A stretch of 64,000 nt of DNA from Bathymodiolus brooksi (GCA_963680875.1 OY804586.1:52424203-52488202), one strand, 5' to 3'; positions 33,747 to 44,719 are shown, counted from the first letter of the stretch. Notes: generated by a model from the letters alone, not told the origin. A program made the numbers and translations.

Positions 33747-34121
33747 TGTTGCGTTCAACATCGTAGCAGCTAGCCTAGCTGCTAGGTAAACTAGCCATGA
33801 CGTTATTGAACGATTAGCTACGTAGCAGTGCTAACAAATATGGCGCCAATCATATAGAATAATTTCTTAGAACATTTTTAGCTAATCGTATTTGTCTAGT
33901 TACCTTAATACATTATCATCCGTATTAAAAGCGTTGTCACTTCCTGCAATGCCACTGATTTTACCTTACAAAATTAAATTTAGTTTTAGCCGCCATCTTG
34001 GATTCAAAGGCTAGCAGACATTTTTTAAGCTAGCTAGAGCTATGTAGCGGCTAGGCTATCTTTCCGTTCAATAGGATTTTTCTACGTAGCTCAACCTAAC
34101 AGCTACGATGTTGAACGCACC
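33747..34121. mobile_element. 375-bp MITE with ~20-bp inverted ends
   Basis: TGTTGCGTTCAACATCGTAG at the left is mirrored by CTACGATGTTGAACGCAC at the right. CCAG occurs at both outer borders (33743-33746, 34122-34125). The interior has many AGCTAGC/GCTACGTAGC palindromic words at both sides, as expected for subterminal transposase sites. The superfamily is not clear. Confidence 0.75.
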
Positions 34122-35255
34122 CCAGGCTGTCGAAACAACTCCATAATACAATAAATACAATGGTAGAAACAAAGATATAAAGCGATACGCCTAACACACA
34201 AATACATGACCGCTCACTTTCCTGGCTTTGTACAGGCACTTCAATAAAAAAAAAGTTGCGGGGTAAAACCTATAATAGGTAATTAATAAAACAAGAAGAT
34301 AATGTCTGCTTACCAATTTTGTTAGGGGAGGGGGTGGTGGGGGGAGTTGAAAAAGGTCATACCTAGACATCTTCTCAAGCGAAATAAAATACAGAGATTA
34401 TGTAGGAAAAATAAATCCCTATATAGTCAAGATAAACATGAACACAAATTATACATATTAAATAAACGTTGTTGTGTTTATACTACATATATTTAATCTA
34501 TTGAACAATGACATCAAATAGACATATCTCTTATTCAAATTAATTCATAGTGGATGCATCACGTAATGATGTATCTTGCCTGTATTGTATATTGCTTGTC
34601 ATTTTTGGCGTTTATTGAAAATGTACAAACAAATTAAATAAATCTTACCTTTTTTTATGAAAAAACATGTACCGGTACATTAAAAAAAGTAGATATCAAA
34701 TTTAGTGCGCACGACGCGTTTCTGGAATTACCTTCAACAGGTAGGCTCAGAATTACCTTCATCAGGTAGGCTCAAAGCCAAAATATTTGAAAGCCAAATA
34801 ATTCAAAAGTCTCTGGGAGCAAGAAAACCAAGGGGCCTAAACAGGATAGCCAAAATCAGCTAAGGTCACCTATGCCAAAGATATTTTCACAGAACTCTAA
34901 TTTGCGCTTCCTAATATTATAATTATGAAAGTGGTTGGCAGATTGAATTTTTCTTTACCTCGTAGAGGTCAATGTGTTTCTTGGTAGCTCTAAGATTGTG
35001 TTTAAAATTCGTTGTTCGAAACAATCCAAGAACTTATTACCAGTGAGACATTATAAATAGCAATGGGTAGTCTCTCATATTCATTTACATTCATAAATCA
35101 ATTTCATTTTGTTATGGGTGATGACTTTAAGGTTGTTTTCTAATTTTCTATTTTCAGTAATTCGCTTTTAGATCTTTAAATACGGGTTATTGTGTGCTTT
35201 ACATCTATCGAGAATTGTTCAAGCCAAACTAGTTCGACAACTATGTTATATTTAC
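34122..35255. other. No gene; G-rich tract and repeat G copy
   Basis: GGGGAGGGGGTGGTGGGGGG at about 34325-34345 is a quadruplex-capable tract. Repeat G (plus) lies at 34690-34880, with its CATCAGGTAGGCTCA segment duplicated. Confidence 0.5.
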
Positions 35256-35267
35256 ATGTATTTTATG

Positions 35268-35542
35268 ATTTTTGGATTTTTTGTGTTTTAACGCCACTTT
35301 CAACAATATTTCAGCTATATCATGGCGACCAGTTTTAGTGATGGAGGGAGCCGGAGTACTCGGAGAGAACCACCGACCATTGGCAAGCAACTGGTAAACT
35401 TTATCACTTGCGGCTGCGAGTCGAGTGCACCCTTTTTGTAATTTACAAAGCCGGACGCGAACCCACGCCGTATTGGTGATATGCTTGTATGAGTTGTTAG
35501 ATCCAACGACCTAACTCATTGAGCCACCCGGCCCCCTTTTTT
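35268..35542 (-). mobile_element. SINE-A2 with 12-bp target duplication
   Basis: ATGTATTTTATG flanks it at 35256-35267 and 35543-35554. The head is intact. Confidence 0.95.
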
Positions 35543-35856
35543 ATGTATTTTATGTATTTCACTTTGTTTCACCATTTGTAATATATTTGTTCTGTGTAAA
35601 GCTGTACCAGATTATATTGGCAGTATTTATGCTGTTTTGGATTTATAATTAATGTTTTGTTTAATCACTGTTGTTAAAATAAAACTGTTTGGTGTGCATC
35701 TCAATCCATACAAGTCTTTGTTATTTCATTGAAGTAAAATGAGAAATAATTTATGTTCGGATGAGCGTAGCGAAGGAGAAAATAAACATTCTTACTAATT
35801 AATGAATTGGACGTACCAAGAAATGAATATGTATTTGATAAAAACAAAAGACTAAA

Positions 35857-36036
35857 GCCCCGTTCACACTATGGCAATTTAACCCGGGTTCGACCCGAAT
35901 TAATTAATCCGGGTTAAATTTTATAAGTGTGAACGCTTTATACCGGGACGAACCCGGGTTAAGATTACTCCTCAATCGAGGTGGAGTTAATGCGGGGGAA
36001 CCCGGGTTAGTTACCGCGGTTATCTAGTGTGAACGC
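35857..36036. mobile_element. Palindromic element with Harbinger-like CGTTCACACTA ends
   Basis: GCCCCGTTCACACTA at the left is mirrored by TAGTGTGAACGC at the right, with AACCCGGGTT words throughout. Such ends are typical of PIF/Harbinger-type elements, and TAA sits just outside the left end, matching their 3-bp target. Together with the HARBI1-like ORF 500 bp away it may be a terminal part of one element. A short plus-strand start (ATG at 36105, 14 codons to stop) might be the beginning of a second element ORF, but this is speculative. Confidence 0.55.
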
Positions 36037-36414
36037 AAAGTGAAGTTAAAGTGAAGTTGTTGCTATGGAGACACGTGACGCTTCCTGGCGTGTGTCAAAG
36101 CAAAGATGGACGCCGAACAGCCTGTATCTAAAAGTATTCGGGGGCGCTAAAATTTTGAACAAGCGAGCGATAATTTTAAAATATTTTAAAATATTTTTAT
36201 CCCTAATTTATATATTTTTAAATGAAAATTCAAGATAATTTTATAAGCGGGCGACCTTTTCTTATTTTAATTTGTGTAAGAATTATGAAACGTGAAGAGG
36301 GAATATAGAAGAAAATGTTGCGAACGCATTTTTGCCAAAATTTTCAATCTGAATTTTTTGGTGCGAGCGGGCCCGAAGAACAAATAATTGATTTGGAGTG
36401 GCCTTAATAAGTTT

Positions 36415-36450
36415 TTTTTGGGGGTGGATTGGGGGGTGGGGGGGGGGGTT
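36415..36450 (+). other. G-quadruplex-capable tract
   Basis: Four or more runs of three to ten G (GGGGGTGG, GGGGGGTGGGGGGGGGG) lie within 35 bp. Confidence 0.7.
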
Positions 36451-36540
36451 AAGTTATACTCCCTATACAATTGATTTTGTTAACTCGAATAGGAATAATC
36501 TTATTATAGAAAAGCAACACTAAAACTTATATCTCTATAT

Positions 36541-37170
36541 TTACAAACCCAAGGTGTGTGAAAATCCCCACTTATCATGATATCCATCCATTATGTTTCT
36601 AAACATGTCAGTTATAGGACATCGGATAAATTTTTGCGTTAAAACTTCATTGACACCATCGACCATATCATGGAAAACCATGCATGCTGTACTTCTCGCA
36701 ATTCCAAACAAATTACCAATTATTCTATAATCTACATTCGTTGCTAATGTCCACAAGGTCGCTGCTATTTTCAAGTCAAAGGGGAGGGCCTTCCTAAAAG
36801 TTGTGTCTGTTTTTTGTAGTTTTTCTCTTAATTTATCAGTCAAAAATTTAAATGTTGCTTTATTCAACCTGAAGTTCTCTTTCCACTCATAATCAGAGAG
36901 GCCCGGAACGATGTCGGTCCACCAAGATCTGGAACGAGGTCTACTCCAAATGCGCCTCGCTACTCTGGCTGTCTGTTCTTTAAAAATTGCATGCTGGGCA
37001 AATAATGCATGTCTAGTCCTCACACAATTTCTAATTCTTCTTTGTCTGGCACTCTGTATTATCTTTCTATACTGCCGAATACGATTGCGACTTTTTCTTA
37101 TCAAAGTAAACACATGAAACAAAAAGAGAATACTGTAGGCTTCCATTTTGTTGTCACATTTTTCGCGCAT
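36541..37170 (-). pseudogene. PIF/Harbinger (HARBI1-like) transposase, N-terminal part only
   Basis: This is a 209-codon ORF with an Arg-rich N-terminus (about residues 25-75), then the conserved RSRSWWTDIVPGLSDYEW segment (near 77-96). A helix-turn-helix-like region follows (ALPFDLKIAATLWTLATNVD, then IGNLFGIARSTACMVFHDMV). These features match the N-terminal half of HARBI1-like nucleases. In the family, KWGF-x(2-3)-VGAIDGTHI follows and provides the first catalytic Asp of the DDE domain. Here the ORF reads KWGFSHTLGL then stops, so the catalytic domain is absent. No continuation is visible in the neighbouring frames toward 36260. It may be a truncated transposon, or a first exon with the next exon lost or out of view (a GTAAAT follows). 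Confidence 0.75.
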
Positions 37171-37524
37171 GCGTGGTTATTTTTGACAATGTTCAAATGT
37201 CAACGGGGTATAACATTCTATCAATAATATGACGTGGAGTACTGCATGACGTCAAGCCCATCAACACTAAGCACACAAATGTCATTGTAATCATGCAAAA
37301 ATGAACCATGGAAAGTTGTCCTATTTTTTTTTAATTCATTTCACCTTATTGTTCTACACACATCACAACTATGAATTCTTTTTAGCAACAATATAGTATT
37401 ACTTTATTCAAATACGTGTTATAACCAGCTTCATAAGCCCAAATTCTTTTGTTGCTTGGTATATAAAACATTATCCCTACCGGTTTCACTTAGCGATGAC
37501 CAGACGACAATTTTCATCAATAAC
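37171..37524. other. No feature seen
   Basis: AT-rich. The inverted Harbinger end expected on this side of the ORF was looked for and not found. Confidence 0.4.
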
Positions 37525-37783
37525 ACTGCTTCTCCGCTAAGCACGTTTCATTAAAGAGTAAGGGCAAAATCTGGTGGACTCGGAATCAGGGTAATGTGTC
37601 CGAATGAAGCGACATCTCTACACGCGGACTGTTGTTTCCGTGAACAAGCACTATAAAAATCCAACTCAGTGTGTAGGTCAAATACAAAGCTGAAATAAAC
37701 GTTAGAGAATATGGAAAGGGCCATCAAGAATGAACAATTCTGAGAAACTAGCGACATTGGGTACACGAGACACAGGACATGGG

Positions 37784-37814
<31 letters not shown>

Positions 37815-38115
37815 AATTACCACAGACAACTAAAAAGATGGGCAATAGCAAAATGTTGGACTTCACTATACGCAAACATACACAAAAACACAATAAGACA
37901 TGAATCCTCCTGCATACAACTGGAGGTAAAGACGAACAGAACATCGTTTGTATGTGGAAATTGTAACGGACATCACAACACAGAACTAGGAACGAACAGA
38001 CACATAATAGGACAACATAAAAAACTAAAAATATGAGCAACACGGACCACAACAAACCATGGATGAACTCAGGTGCGCGCGCAGGGTAAGCAGTTCCTGC
38101 TTCTTAAAGGAAAGA
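37525..38115 (+). repeat. Repeat D fragment joined to repeat C, with A30 tract
   Basis: 37525-37690 is D (CTTCTCCGCTAAGCACG, GTTGTTTCCGTGAACAAGCA). 37690-38115 is C ending in the core GTAAGCAGTTCCTGCTTCTT. An uninterrupted A run (about 37783-37812) lies inside C. Confidence 0.7.
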
Positions 38116-38122
38116 AAACGTC

Positions 38123-38562
38123 TACGTAAAAAGTAAAAGATCAGTTGAGGTATGTATATTGCGTTGCGGTTAACCGGATTGTCATGACGACCGTATACTT
38201 TTTGTAGCGATGACTTAGGAACAACGTAGCTTTGTTTGAGTAGCTTTTGCGTCAGCAGCTGAGCTCCCCAGAAAATCACCATACTGGACACAAATTCTAG
38301 AATAATGTACGAGTTGTGAAATGCAAATTCCATACGCTGGTGATGCTGAAATATTGCCTTTGAGGAAAGGGATGTTGACTATCGGAAAAGTGAAGTCATC
38401 GCGTTTGTTGTAGAGCTTTGTTTTTAATCTTTCATATTTATTGTTGATTTCAAGGTCAAAGTAAGAAGCAAACTTTTGAGTATCAGTAGTATCATTTATT
38501 TCAAACTCATTTGAATAGGTGCGATGTAGATAATCACCGAATCGAGAATTGTTCAGTGACAA
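38123..38562 (-). pseudogene. Reverse-transcriptase-like retroelement protein, frameshifted relic
   Basis: The minus-strand frame from 38562 carries NSRFGDYLH, a DTTDTQKFASYFDLEI-like motif, LKTKLYNKRDDFTFPIVN, NISASPAYGICISQLVHYSR and YGDFL. After a one-frame shift near 38270 it continues with AQLLTQKLLKQSYV, SSLQKVYGRH and a shortened tail. This motif order is characteristic of the region C-terminal to the reverse transcriptase in a retroelement protein family common in invertebrates and fish (possibly Penelope-like; clade not certain). The catalytic YxDD region is not present. It is a non-functional 5'-truncated copy. Confidence 0.7.
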
Positions 38563-39440
38563 ATTATCTCATCGAATGCAACATATTCTCGCAATAATAT
38601 AGTTGACAAATTGCTCAATTGGGGCTAAAAACAATTACTAATAAACGTCCATGTGTAGGTTGTGCATGCCACTTGACACAGCATTAGTTGCACATTCTGA
38701 TCTCAAACTATGTCATTCAATTCTTCCTTTAAATGTCTATCTTGTATATTAACAGACACTACCTGGTCTTAAATTGTCTGGATTTGTCTAACCCTGTGGA
38801 TTTGAAAGCGGCTAACAAAATATATGTAGCATTAGTGTAACATAAAGTCGTGCTGCTTCTCAACCTAAGACTATCATATTCAGTACAGAAACCAATAGAA
38901 CCAGAAACAAAATGCAAACAAAATACAAAACAAAAACACTATCGTTTGTTAAAGCATCAGAATAGCAATTAATATTTGACAATGACAAATATCTTTCCAC
39001 CGTAAGAATGTGTATTTGCTTTAGAAATAAGCATATTCATACATATTTTAAACGGCCAGGTATAGTTTTTTTTTGCTATAAATAAATAAACGCCAATTTC
39101 AGAGAGAAAAAAGACTGATCGTCGTACATTTGCAAGTCAGAAAAACCACACGAAGCCGACATAGTTAATTAAACACAACCATAAAATACACGTTTTTTTC
39201 AACATGTCTGCTGTAGTTATTTTTTATTTACATAAGCATGCCCTACGATACCGTACGCGACTTCCTTGACAAAAAACGTATAAAGATGATTTATAAGGAT
39301 CATGAATGTATCACAACTGGTATTCACAACCAATTATGTACAGAAACTCTAAACAGAGCAGGTCTATGGTCATCAGTTACATCGATATCAACGAAATGAA
39401 TAACCACCTTTTATCTCAAACCATACAAAATACAGACAAG
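38563..39440. other. No gene seen
   Basis: AT-rich with no supported ORF. Repeat E begins toward its right end. Confidence 0.4.
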
Positions 39441-39525
39441 TGCATATGGTGTTGGAGATCCAGTTCCTGGCCTTGAACAGGCACAACACTGTGGGAGGAT
39501 TTAACCGATTAATTTGCATATGCCG
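39440..39525 (+). repeat. Dispersed repeat E
   Basis: ATCCAGTTCCTGGCCTTGAA, CAGGCACAACACTGTGGGAG and ATTTAACCGATTAAT match 20485-20560. Confidence 0.55.
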
Positions 39526-39634
39526 TGGTCTCTTTCGGGTTTTTTTTTAATCAAAGAAAAATGTTGTATTTGGACTTTGCACGGTCCTGATGATGTTCGG
39601 TACATAATTTTAATAAATATATACAATATGATTC

Positions 39635-40005
39635 TATGTAAAAACTTGCTTACCATTCGCGAGCACCTGTTTTCGCCCCCGTGTTTTGTTTCGTCCGCAT
39701 TGCTCATCTTTTTAGTTTTCTGCATTGTGTCTTCGTCTTGTATCTTGTGTGACCAATGTTGCTACTGTCTCTGGTTTTCTATAACGTTTATTTTCTATCC
39801 ATATAACGAGAATATATGCACAGGAGACTACATCAGTAGTGTAATTGTTAGCGTGCTGTCGCGACTGCGATGCATCGTGGGTTAGAACCCTAGTCGGGTC
39901 AAACAATGGATTATAAAATTCATATTTGATGTTTCCTCTCTAAGCACGCAGCTGTAAGAAGTCAGAGCAAAGACTGGATGGATCAGTAATCTAGTAGATA
40001 ACATA
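39635..40005. repeat. Repeat C fragment (minus) then repeat D (plus)
   Basis: 39635-39800 is inverted C (TTGCTCATCTTTTTAGTTTT, CTTGTATCTTGTGTGACCAA). 39822-40000 is a D head with a good tRNA-like box B (GGGTTAGAACCC) and the CTAAGCACGCAGC motif. Confidence 0.65.
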
Positions 40006-40038
40006 TTTCGTGCTGTACAGGTTTATTTACGTTTGTTT

Positions 40039-40281
40039 GTGTGTTAGAGGTATCGATTTTGTGTGTTAGAGGTATCGATTTTGTGTGTTAGAGGTATCGA
40101 TTTTGTGTGTTAGAGGTATCGAGTTTGTGTGTTAGAGGTATCGATTTTGTGTGTTAGAGGTATCGATTTTGTGTGTTAGAGGTATCGATTTTGTGTGTTA
40201 GAGGTATCGAGTTTGTGTGTTAGAGGTATCGATTTTGTGTGTTAGAGGTATCGATTTTGTGTGTTAGAGGTATCGATTTTG
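40039..40281. repeat. 22-bp minisatellite, 11 copies
   Basis: GTGTGTTAGAGGTATCGATT + TT repeats exactly every 22 bp. Two units have GAGTTT in place of GATTTT. Confidence 0.98.
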
Positions 40282-40599
40282 CCTCTTTCTATGATTTTGA
40301 TATTTGATTTTTGAATTTTTACGGGAGTATGGTATTTTTTTGTTGTTGACTGAATTGTTTTTAACATTCTGTGTCTATACAAACATACTCTATTATTATG
40401 AAGTAAGGAATATTTCATTTAATATTCATGACGAGAACGCGTTTACCCCTTTCGTATGTTCAAACTCTTCTGACTCAAACTAAAATCGTGTGGAACAACT
40501 TTTGGAGCTATAAAGTGTAAAATTGTTTTTGACATTTACTTCACTGAATTTGGTGCTGCTTTGACAACTATTTTACCTATTTTGTTCCAGTATTGTTAT

Positions 40600-40850
40600 A
40601 AATACTGCTATAGTGACAGCCGGAACCTTTGAGCCGTAATGAAAGCGGGATGTTTGGCGCTTTAAAATCTGATTCGGCCCACCATTTCTTTAGAAATGCC
40701 TATGCTGGGTCGGGGTCATTGCAGTTTTCACAGTTTTCCGGTTGTTGACTGATTTTGTCTGTTTTATATGCTTATGAATTTTGACTTTCCCTTTGTAAGA
40801 TTGTTCGGAGTTCGGTAATTTTGTTATTACCCTTATTGATGGCTGCAAGT
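40600..40850 (+). repeat. Dispersed repeat F
   Basis: It matches 63275-63500 in inverted orientation: AGAAATGCCTATGCTGGGTC, TCACAGTTTTCCGGTTGTTG, AGTTCGGTAATTTTGTTATT. Its class is unknown. Confidence 0.75.
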
Positions 40851-40874
40851 GCACATTAGCAAATTAAGTGAGTT

Positions 40875-41060
40875 TGTGATTGTTGTTTCACGCCAGTTCA
40901 GGAATTTTTCAGCTATATCACGGTTATAAAGAGTTAATTTTCAATGATATGATGATGATGTCTGCTTTGTACTAGACCAACGCGCAATGTCCGATTGGGG
41001 CGACATGTCTATCTGCGGACTGTTGTGTCAGTGAGCTAGCACTATAAAAATCCAACAACT
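40875..41060 (-). mobile_element. Repeat D, tail portion
   Basis: CACGCCAGTTCAGGAATTTT, TTCAGCTATATCACGG and CTAGACCAACGCGC precede GCGGACTGTTGTGTCAGTGA. Confidence 0.65.
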
Positions 41061-41111
41061 TAAGATGATGAAAAAGGTCGGCAAATTTGCTTTGCAATCG
41101 GCTATTAATGA

Positions 41112-41462
41112 CTAATGGAAAAAACGATATCGCTGACAAAGTTCTGCTGTTATCCTACGTGCTAAAAATATATCACATTCATTATAAGCAGGAACCAATA
41201 ATGGTTCATCTAATAATTCGACATGATCAATCTCACATAATGGCACTTGTAAAGGCTGTTGTGGCAATGGATGTTGATTAACATTAGGCTGAACAGGCTT
41301 ATTCATTGGGATAAGCGGCTGCAATGGTAATGGTGGATTAAGCATCAGCTGTTGTGGTTCAGGTGGTTGTACGTCAGCTGGCTCCTGGATAACACGTGGT
41401 CGAAGTCGTCGTCTATAAGCTGGATTGTAATGGCCCTTTGCTCTTCCTCTACCTCTAGGCAT
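41112..41462 (-). CDS. Proline/glutamine-rich ORF, unknown
   Basis: A 116-codon ORF with an ATG at 41462. The N-terminus is basic (MPRGRGRAKG and YRRRLRPR), followed by a P/Q/L-rich middle (about residues 30-75) and a C-terminal LLDEPLLVPAYNECDIFLARR segment. It is clearly richer in G+C than the AT-rich DNA upstream and is not inside a recognised repeat, which favours real coding. I do not recognise the protein; it could be a nucleic-acid-binding gag-like fragment of a mobile element or a host exon. No clear splice donor is seen before the stop at 41112. Confidence 0.4.
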   Translation of the reverse strand: MPRGRGRAKGHYNPAYRRRLRPRVIQEPADVQPPEPQQLMLNPPLPLQPLIPMNKPVQPNVNQHPLPQQPLQVPLCEIDHVELLDEPLLVPAYNECDIFLARRITAELCQRYRFFH

Positions 41463-42124
41463 TTTACTTCATTTTGTAACTATTATTATATTAAAAACTA
41501 TTAGTATGTACAATAGTTACAATGTCCAATTTATATATTATTTAAATTTTCCATTATTTTAGATGTATTTAAATATTTTTTTGACTACAGATAAATTTGA
41601 TATTTTGTATACTTAAAAAAAGTATGAAAATTCTTCTTAATTATACAATGATATTTGTAAACGGTTATATGTATAGATACTGTGTACTTGTGTGTATTTA
41701 TGTAGGATTTTAGCTAAAATCAATAATTATAGTTACAAGTTATTATACCAGTGCTAAAACTGGTTTACTGCTTGAAACAATTTCTTGAAGTTAGTATAAA
41801 CAATTAGCGTATATAAAAGGATTGCGTATAATATATTTTATCCTGCAATCAGTACATTTGTTGTACAAATATGCTATACGAATACATTTTTGCTTTATTC
41901 GTACTATACGAATAAAGTTTTCAGCCTACGAATAAACTTTCCTGGTACCCTGTAGCTATGTACAGCGGAGGGCGCAGACAAGTATGAACTGGTACTAATG
42001 TAACGCGGACCACGAAGAAGACACCCTTGACAACATTTATGAAAGGCGAGGAATGACGCTTGTTTCTGTCCTTTTTGTTTAAATCTGACAAGTTTTCCGA
42101 CTTTTTTGACATTGCAGGATAAAC
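41463..42124. other. AT-rich upstream region, no gene
   Basis: A TATATAAAAGG motif lies at 41813 (plus). The word ACGAATA is repeated at 41876-41936. Confidence 0.4.
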
Positions 42125-42273
42125 ACAATATACGTACATTGTCGCTAAATATAAAATTCATTTGTACTCGCTGCGAAACAGGCATGAAAAGCTCGCCGAA
42201 GGCTAGCTATTCTGCCTGTTTCTAAAGCTCGTACAAATAAATTGTATATTTACCGACAATGTACGTATATTGT
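42125..42273. mobile_element. Foldback MITE, ~70-bp arms
   Basis: ACAATATACGTACATTGTCG at the left is mirrored at the right end. The arms stay complementary through AACAGGC to a small loop around CTCGCCGAAGGCTAGC. A single-arm relic of the end (ACCGACAATGTACGTATATT) is at 60406-60425. Confidence 0.85.
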
Positions 42274-43134
42274 ATATATATTATTTAAATATTGTACAAT
42301 ACATCTAATATGTTTGAACCAACGTAAGATTAATCCGCACAATCAATGACAATAATCAATCAATAATCATACTAAGTTTATATAAATAATATGTTAATTA
42401 TTTTACACATTCATAACAATAAAGCTCCATGTATTTTAACTCGAATAATACTGCGTCCTCTATCGGCACTATCACTGGATAGCGCGGGAGCGTAATATAA
42501 CGACTGGATTATTCGGATTACATGTATTTATACATATCAGTATATTTAAATGCTGTGTATATTAATACACATAAACCAGTATTTACCTTGTTATAAATAC
42601 CTTATAACACTATTTAAATGCATGTAAACGATGTTTCTAAATTAACTAATTGTAATAAGTATTTTGTTATTAAGCATGCCTATGAATGTAAATATACATG
42701 TGTAAATCTTTATCAGGTTTATCGTCAAAGTATAAATTGGAAAAAACAAATTAATAAAATTAAACTTTTCGATGCTTCAAATAAATTATTACTTATTCAA
42801 CTCTTAGCAAACATTTTTTTAAAGAATTTATCTTGTGTAACTGACAGTCTCCGGTGATCCTCCTTTTGCGTTCAATTTGGAATGAAGACAAAAACCAATT
42901 TCCTTTATATATATCTCATTTGTACTTTGGCGGGAAAGTTTTATGCAACTGCACGTGCAAAACGCCGTCGCTTACCACATAAACAAAACTTATACGAGTT
43001 TTTAAATGTCGCTTACCACTTTAAAAAATACAAATAAATGATAACATAACAGTACAATATAAAGGATAGCAACAATCTATGTTTAGTGCAATAAACGAAT
43101 TTAATACTTATTAAATTTGATTAATTGCATAAAA
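42274..43134. other. No recognised gene
   Basis: Very AT-rich. A 79-codon ORF (42618-42857, plus) is Asn/Lys/Leu-rich with no recognised motif, and low GC alone could leave it open. Confidence 0.4.
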
Positions 43135-43310
43135 TAAGGAAGAAGAGTTTGAAGATACCAAAGGGGTAATCAGAATCCGTATATCGAAGAAGGACAGACA
43201 ACACAATGACCAAAAGAAAAAGTACAAAAGAACAAACAACGATCAACAAAACATACATATAAAACTAAAGATCGAGTAACACGAACCCCACTAAAAATAT
43301 ACACTCACAA
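43135..43310 (+). repeat. Interspersed repeat B, 5' part
   Basis: GAAGATACCAAAGGGGTAAT through GAGTAACACGAACCCCACTA. The palindromic core is missing. Confidence 0.75.
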
Positions 43311-43822
43311 AAAAACGAAAACAAATCCAGAACAAAATATTTTTTCTAAATGCCTTCTATTTATATGGATATATTATACGTATATATTACTTTCCCAAAT
43401 TTAAAAGTCATTGAGCAAACAATTAAAACATCTATATTATATATTACCCCCTCTTATTTTGATCTACTGTTCATTTTTCAACCAACCAAGCTGAACGTCG
43501 AGTGACGAGATCCTGTATTCATATATCTAGTAAAGTTCAGATATTCCTTCAAAAATAATGATTGTGCACATGTTCGCCCAATTTGATAAATTGGGATTCA
43601 TAAATCTTCTTGTGTGTCATGACATTAAAATAAAAATAACTGAAGTTTCTTGTCACAGAGCATTAGTGGCATGTCAAGGGCTGATGACCATTCATTCATT
43701 AATCATATATTGTCTGTCAGTCTATATCTGTACTCGTTAAAATTGTTCATTTTGCATTTATTTATACTTTAGTTGGGTTCGTGTTTGTTGCGCATGCTCA
43801 GTCTTTAGTTTTCTATGTAGTG

Positions 43823-43895
43823 GGTGCCGTCGTGGTCGTAATCGTATGGTAGTTGGATCTACAACTACCTCTGCAATCAAGGCATATCACCACTA
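43823..43895 (+). mobile_element. SINE-A1 head only
   Basis: GGGTGCCGTCGTGGTCGTAA to ATCACCACTAAATGTG, truncated before box B and abutting the LINE fragment. Confidence 0.75.
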
Positions 43896-43914
43896 AATGT
43901 GGGAGGATGATACA

Positions 43915-44670
43915 TTCGGAACTAATAGTCGAATGGAATAACCTTAATCTTTCAGTTCTTAATCTTGACACGTGATCTAAATTTAAAAAGGCACACGTGA
44001 TCTAAATTTAAAAAGGCAATCCGCAGTTCAATCTCAATGCCAATTCCGAGACACTATTCTGATGGTCACAGAAAACTGAATATAATATTAACACAGCTTC
44101 GCTTCAATGCATCCTTCTTGAATTACGATTTATGTAAAGTTAAAATTTTATTAAATGCTTCCTGTAACTGTGGCGCACCATGTGCAAATTATCACCATTT
44201 CTTTTTTGATTGTGATAAATATACAGATAATAGGGAAATAATATTTAATAGTCTTAACTGGCTACCTTCTAACATCAATATTGATGTAAATCTACTGACA
44301 AAAGGGAGCGATTTCCTAATATATCAAGAAAATACAACTATTTTTAAACATGCTTTTAAATATATTAAAGACTCCAAAAGATTTACAATTGTCTAAATGA
44401 TCTAAAGAACCAACACACATCTCCAAAAGTATTTATTCTACTTTCTTTTCTTTCGTATATTGTCTCTACCTATGTTTTTGTATATAATCATTCTGTGTTT
44501 ATTTATCTCTATGCATATTATATAGATATTATATCATTTCATTGCGCATGCTAATACACATTGTAGATAATAATTGTATTCGGGAGAAGACTTCATAAGT
44601 TGGAAAAAACTTGTGTCCGATCCCTATTTGTTATATTTAGCAAATAAAAATATGCTTAAGCTAAAACTAA
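43915..44670 (+). pseudogene. LINE 3' end: RT C-terminus plus 3'UTR
   Basis: From about 43930 a frame reads VEWNNLNLSVLNLD, is broken by a stop and a 25-bp tandem duplication (43968-44017), then runs openly from 44037 to 44396. The protein has ILTQLRFNASFLN and a CNCG...C...HHFFFDC zinc-knuckle-like end, as in the C-terminal region of non-LTR retrotransposon ORF2 proteins. The 3'UTR (44397-44670) shares GAAGACTTCATAAGTTGGA with 6346-6425. RT and endonuclease domains are absent (5' truncation, the usual fate of LINE copies). This family differs from the full LINE at 47304. Confidence 0.75.
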
Positions 44671-44719
44671 TAATCCACCCACCATCAGAGATACATTATG
44701 CATTTGTTCCATTTGACCA

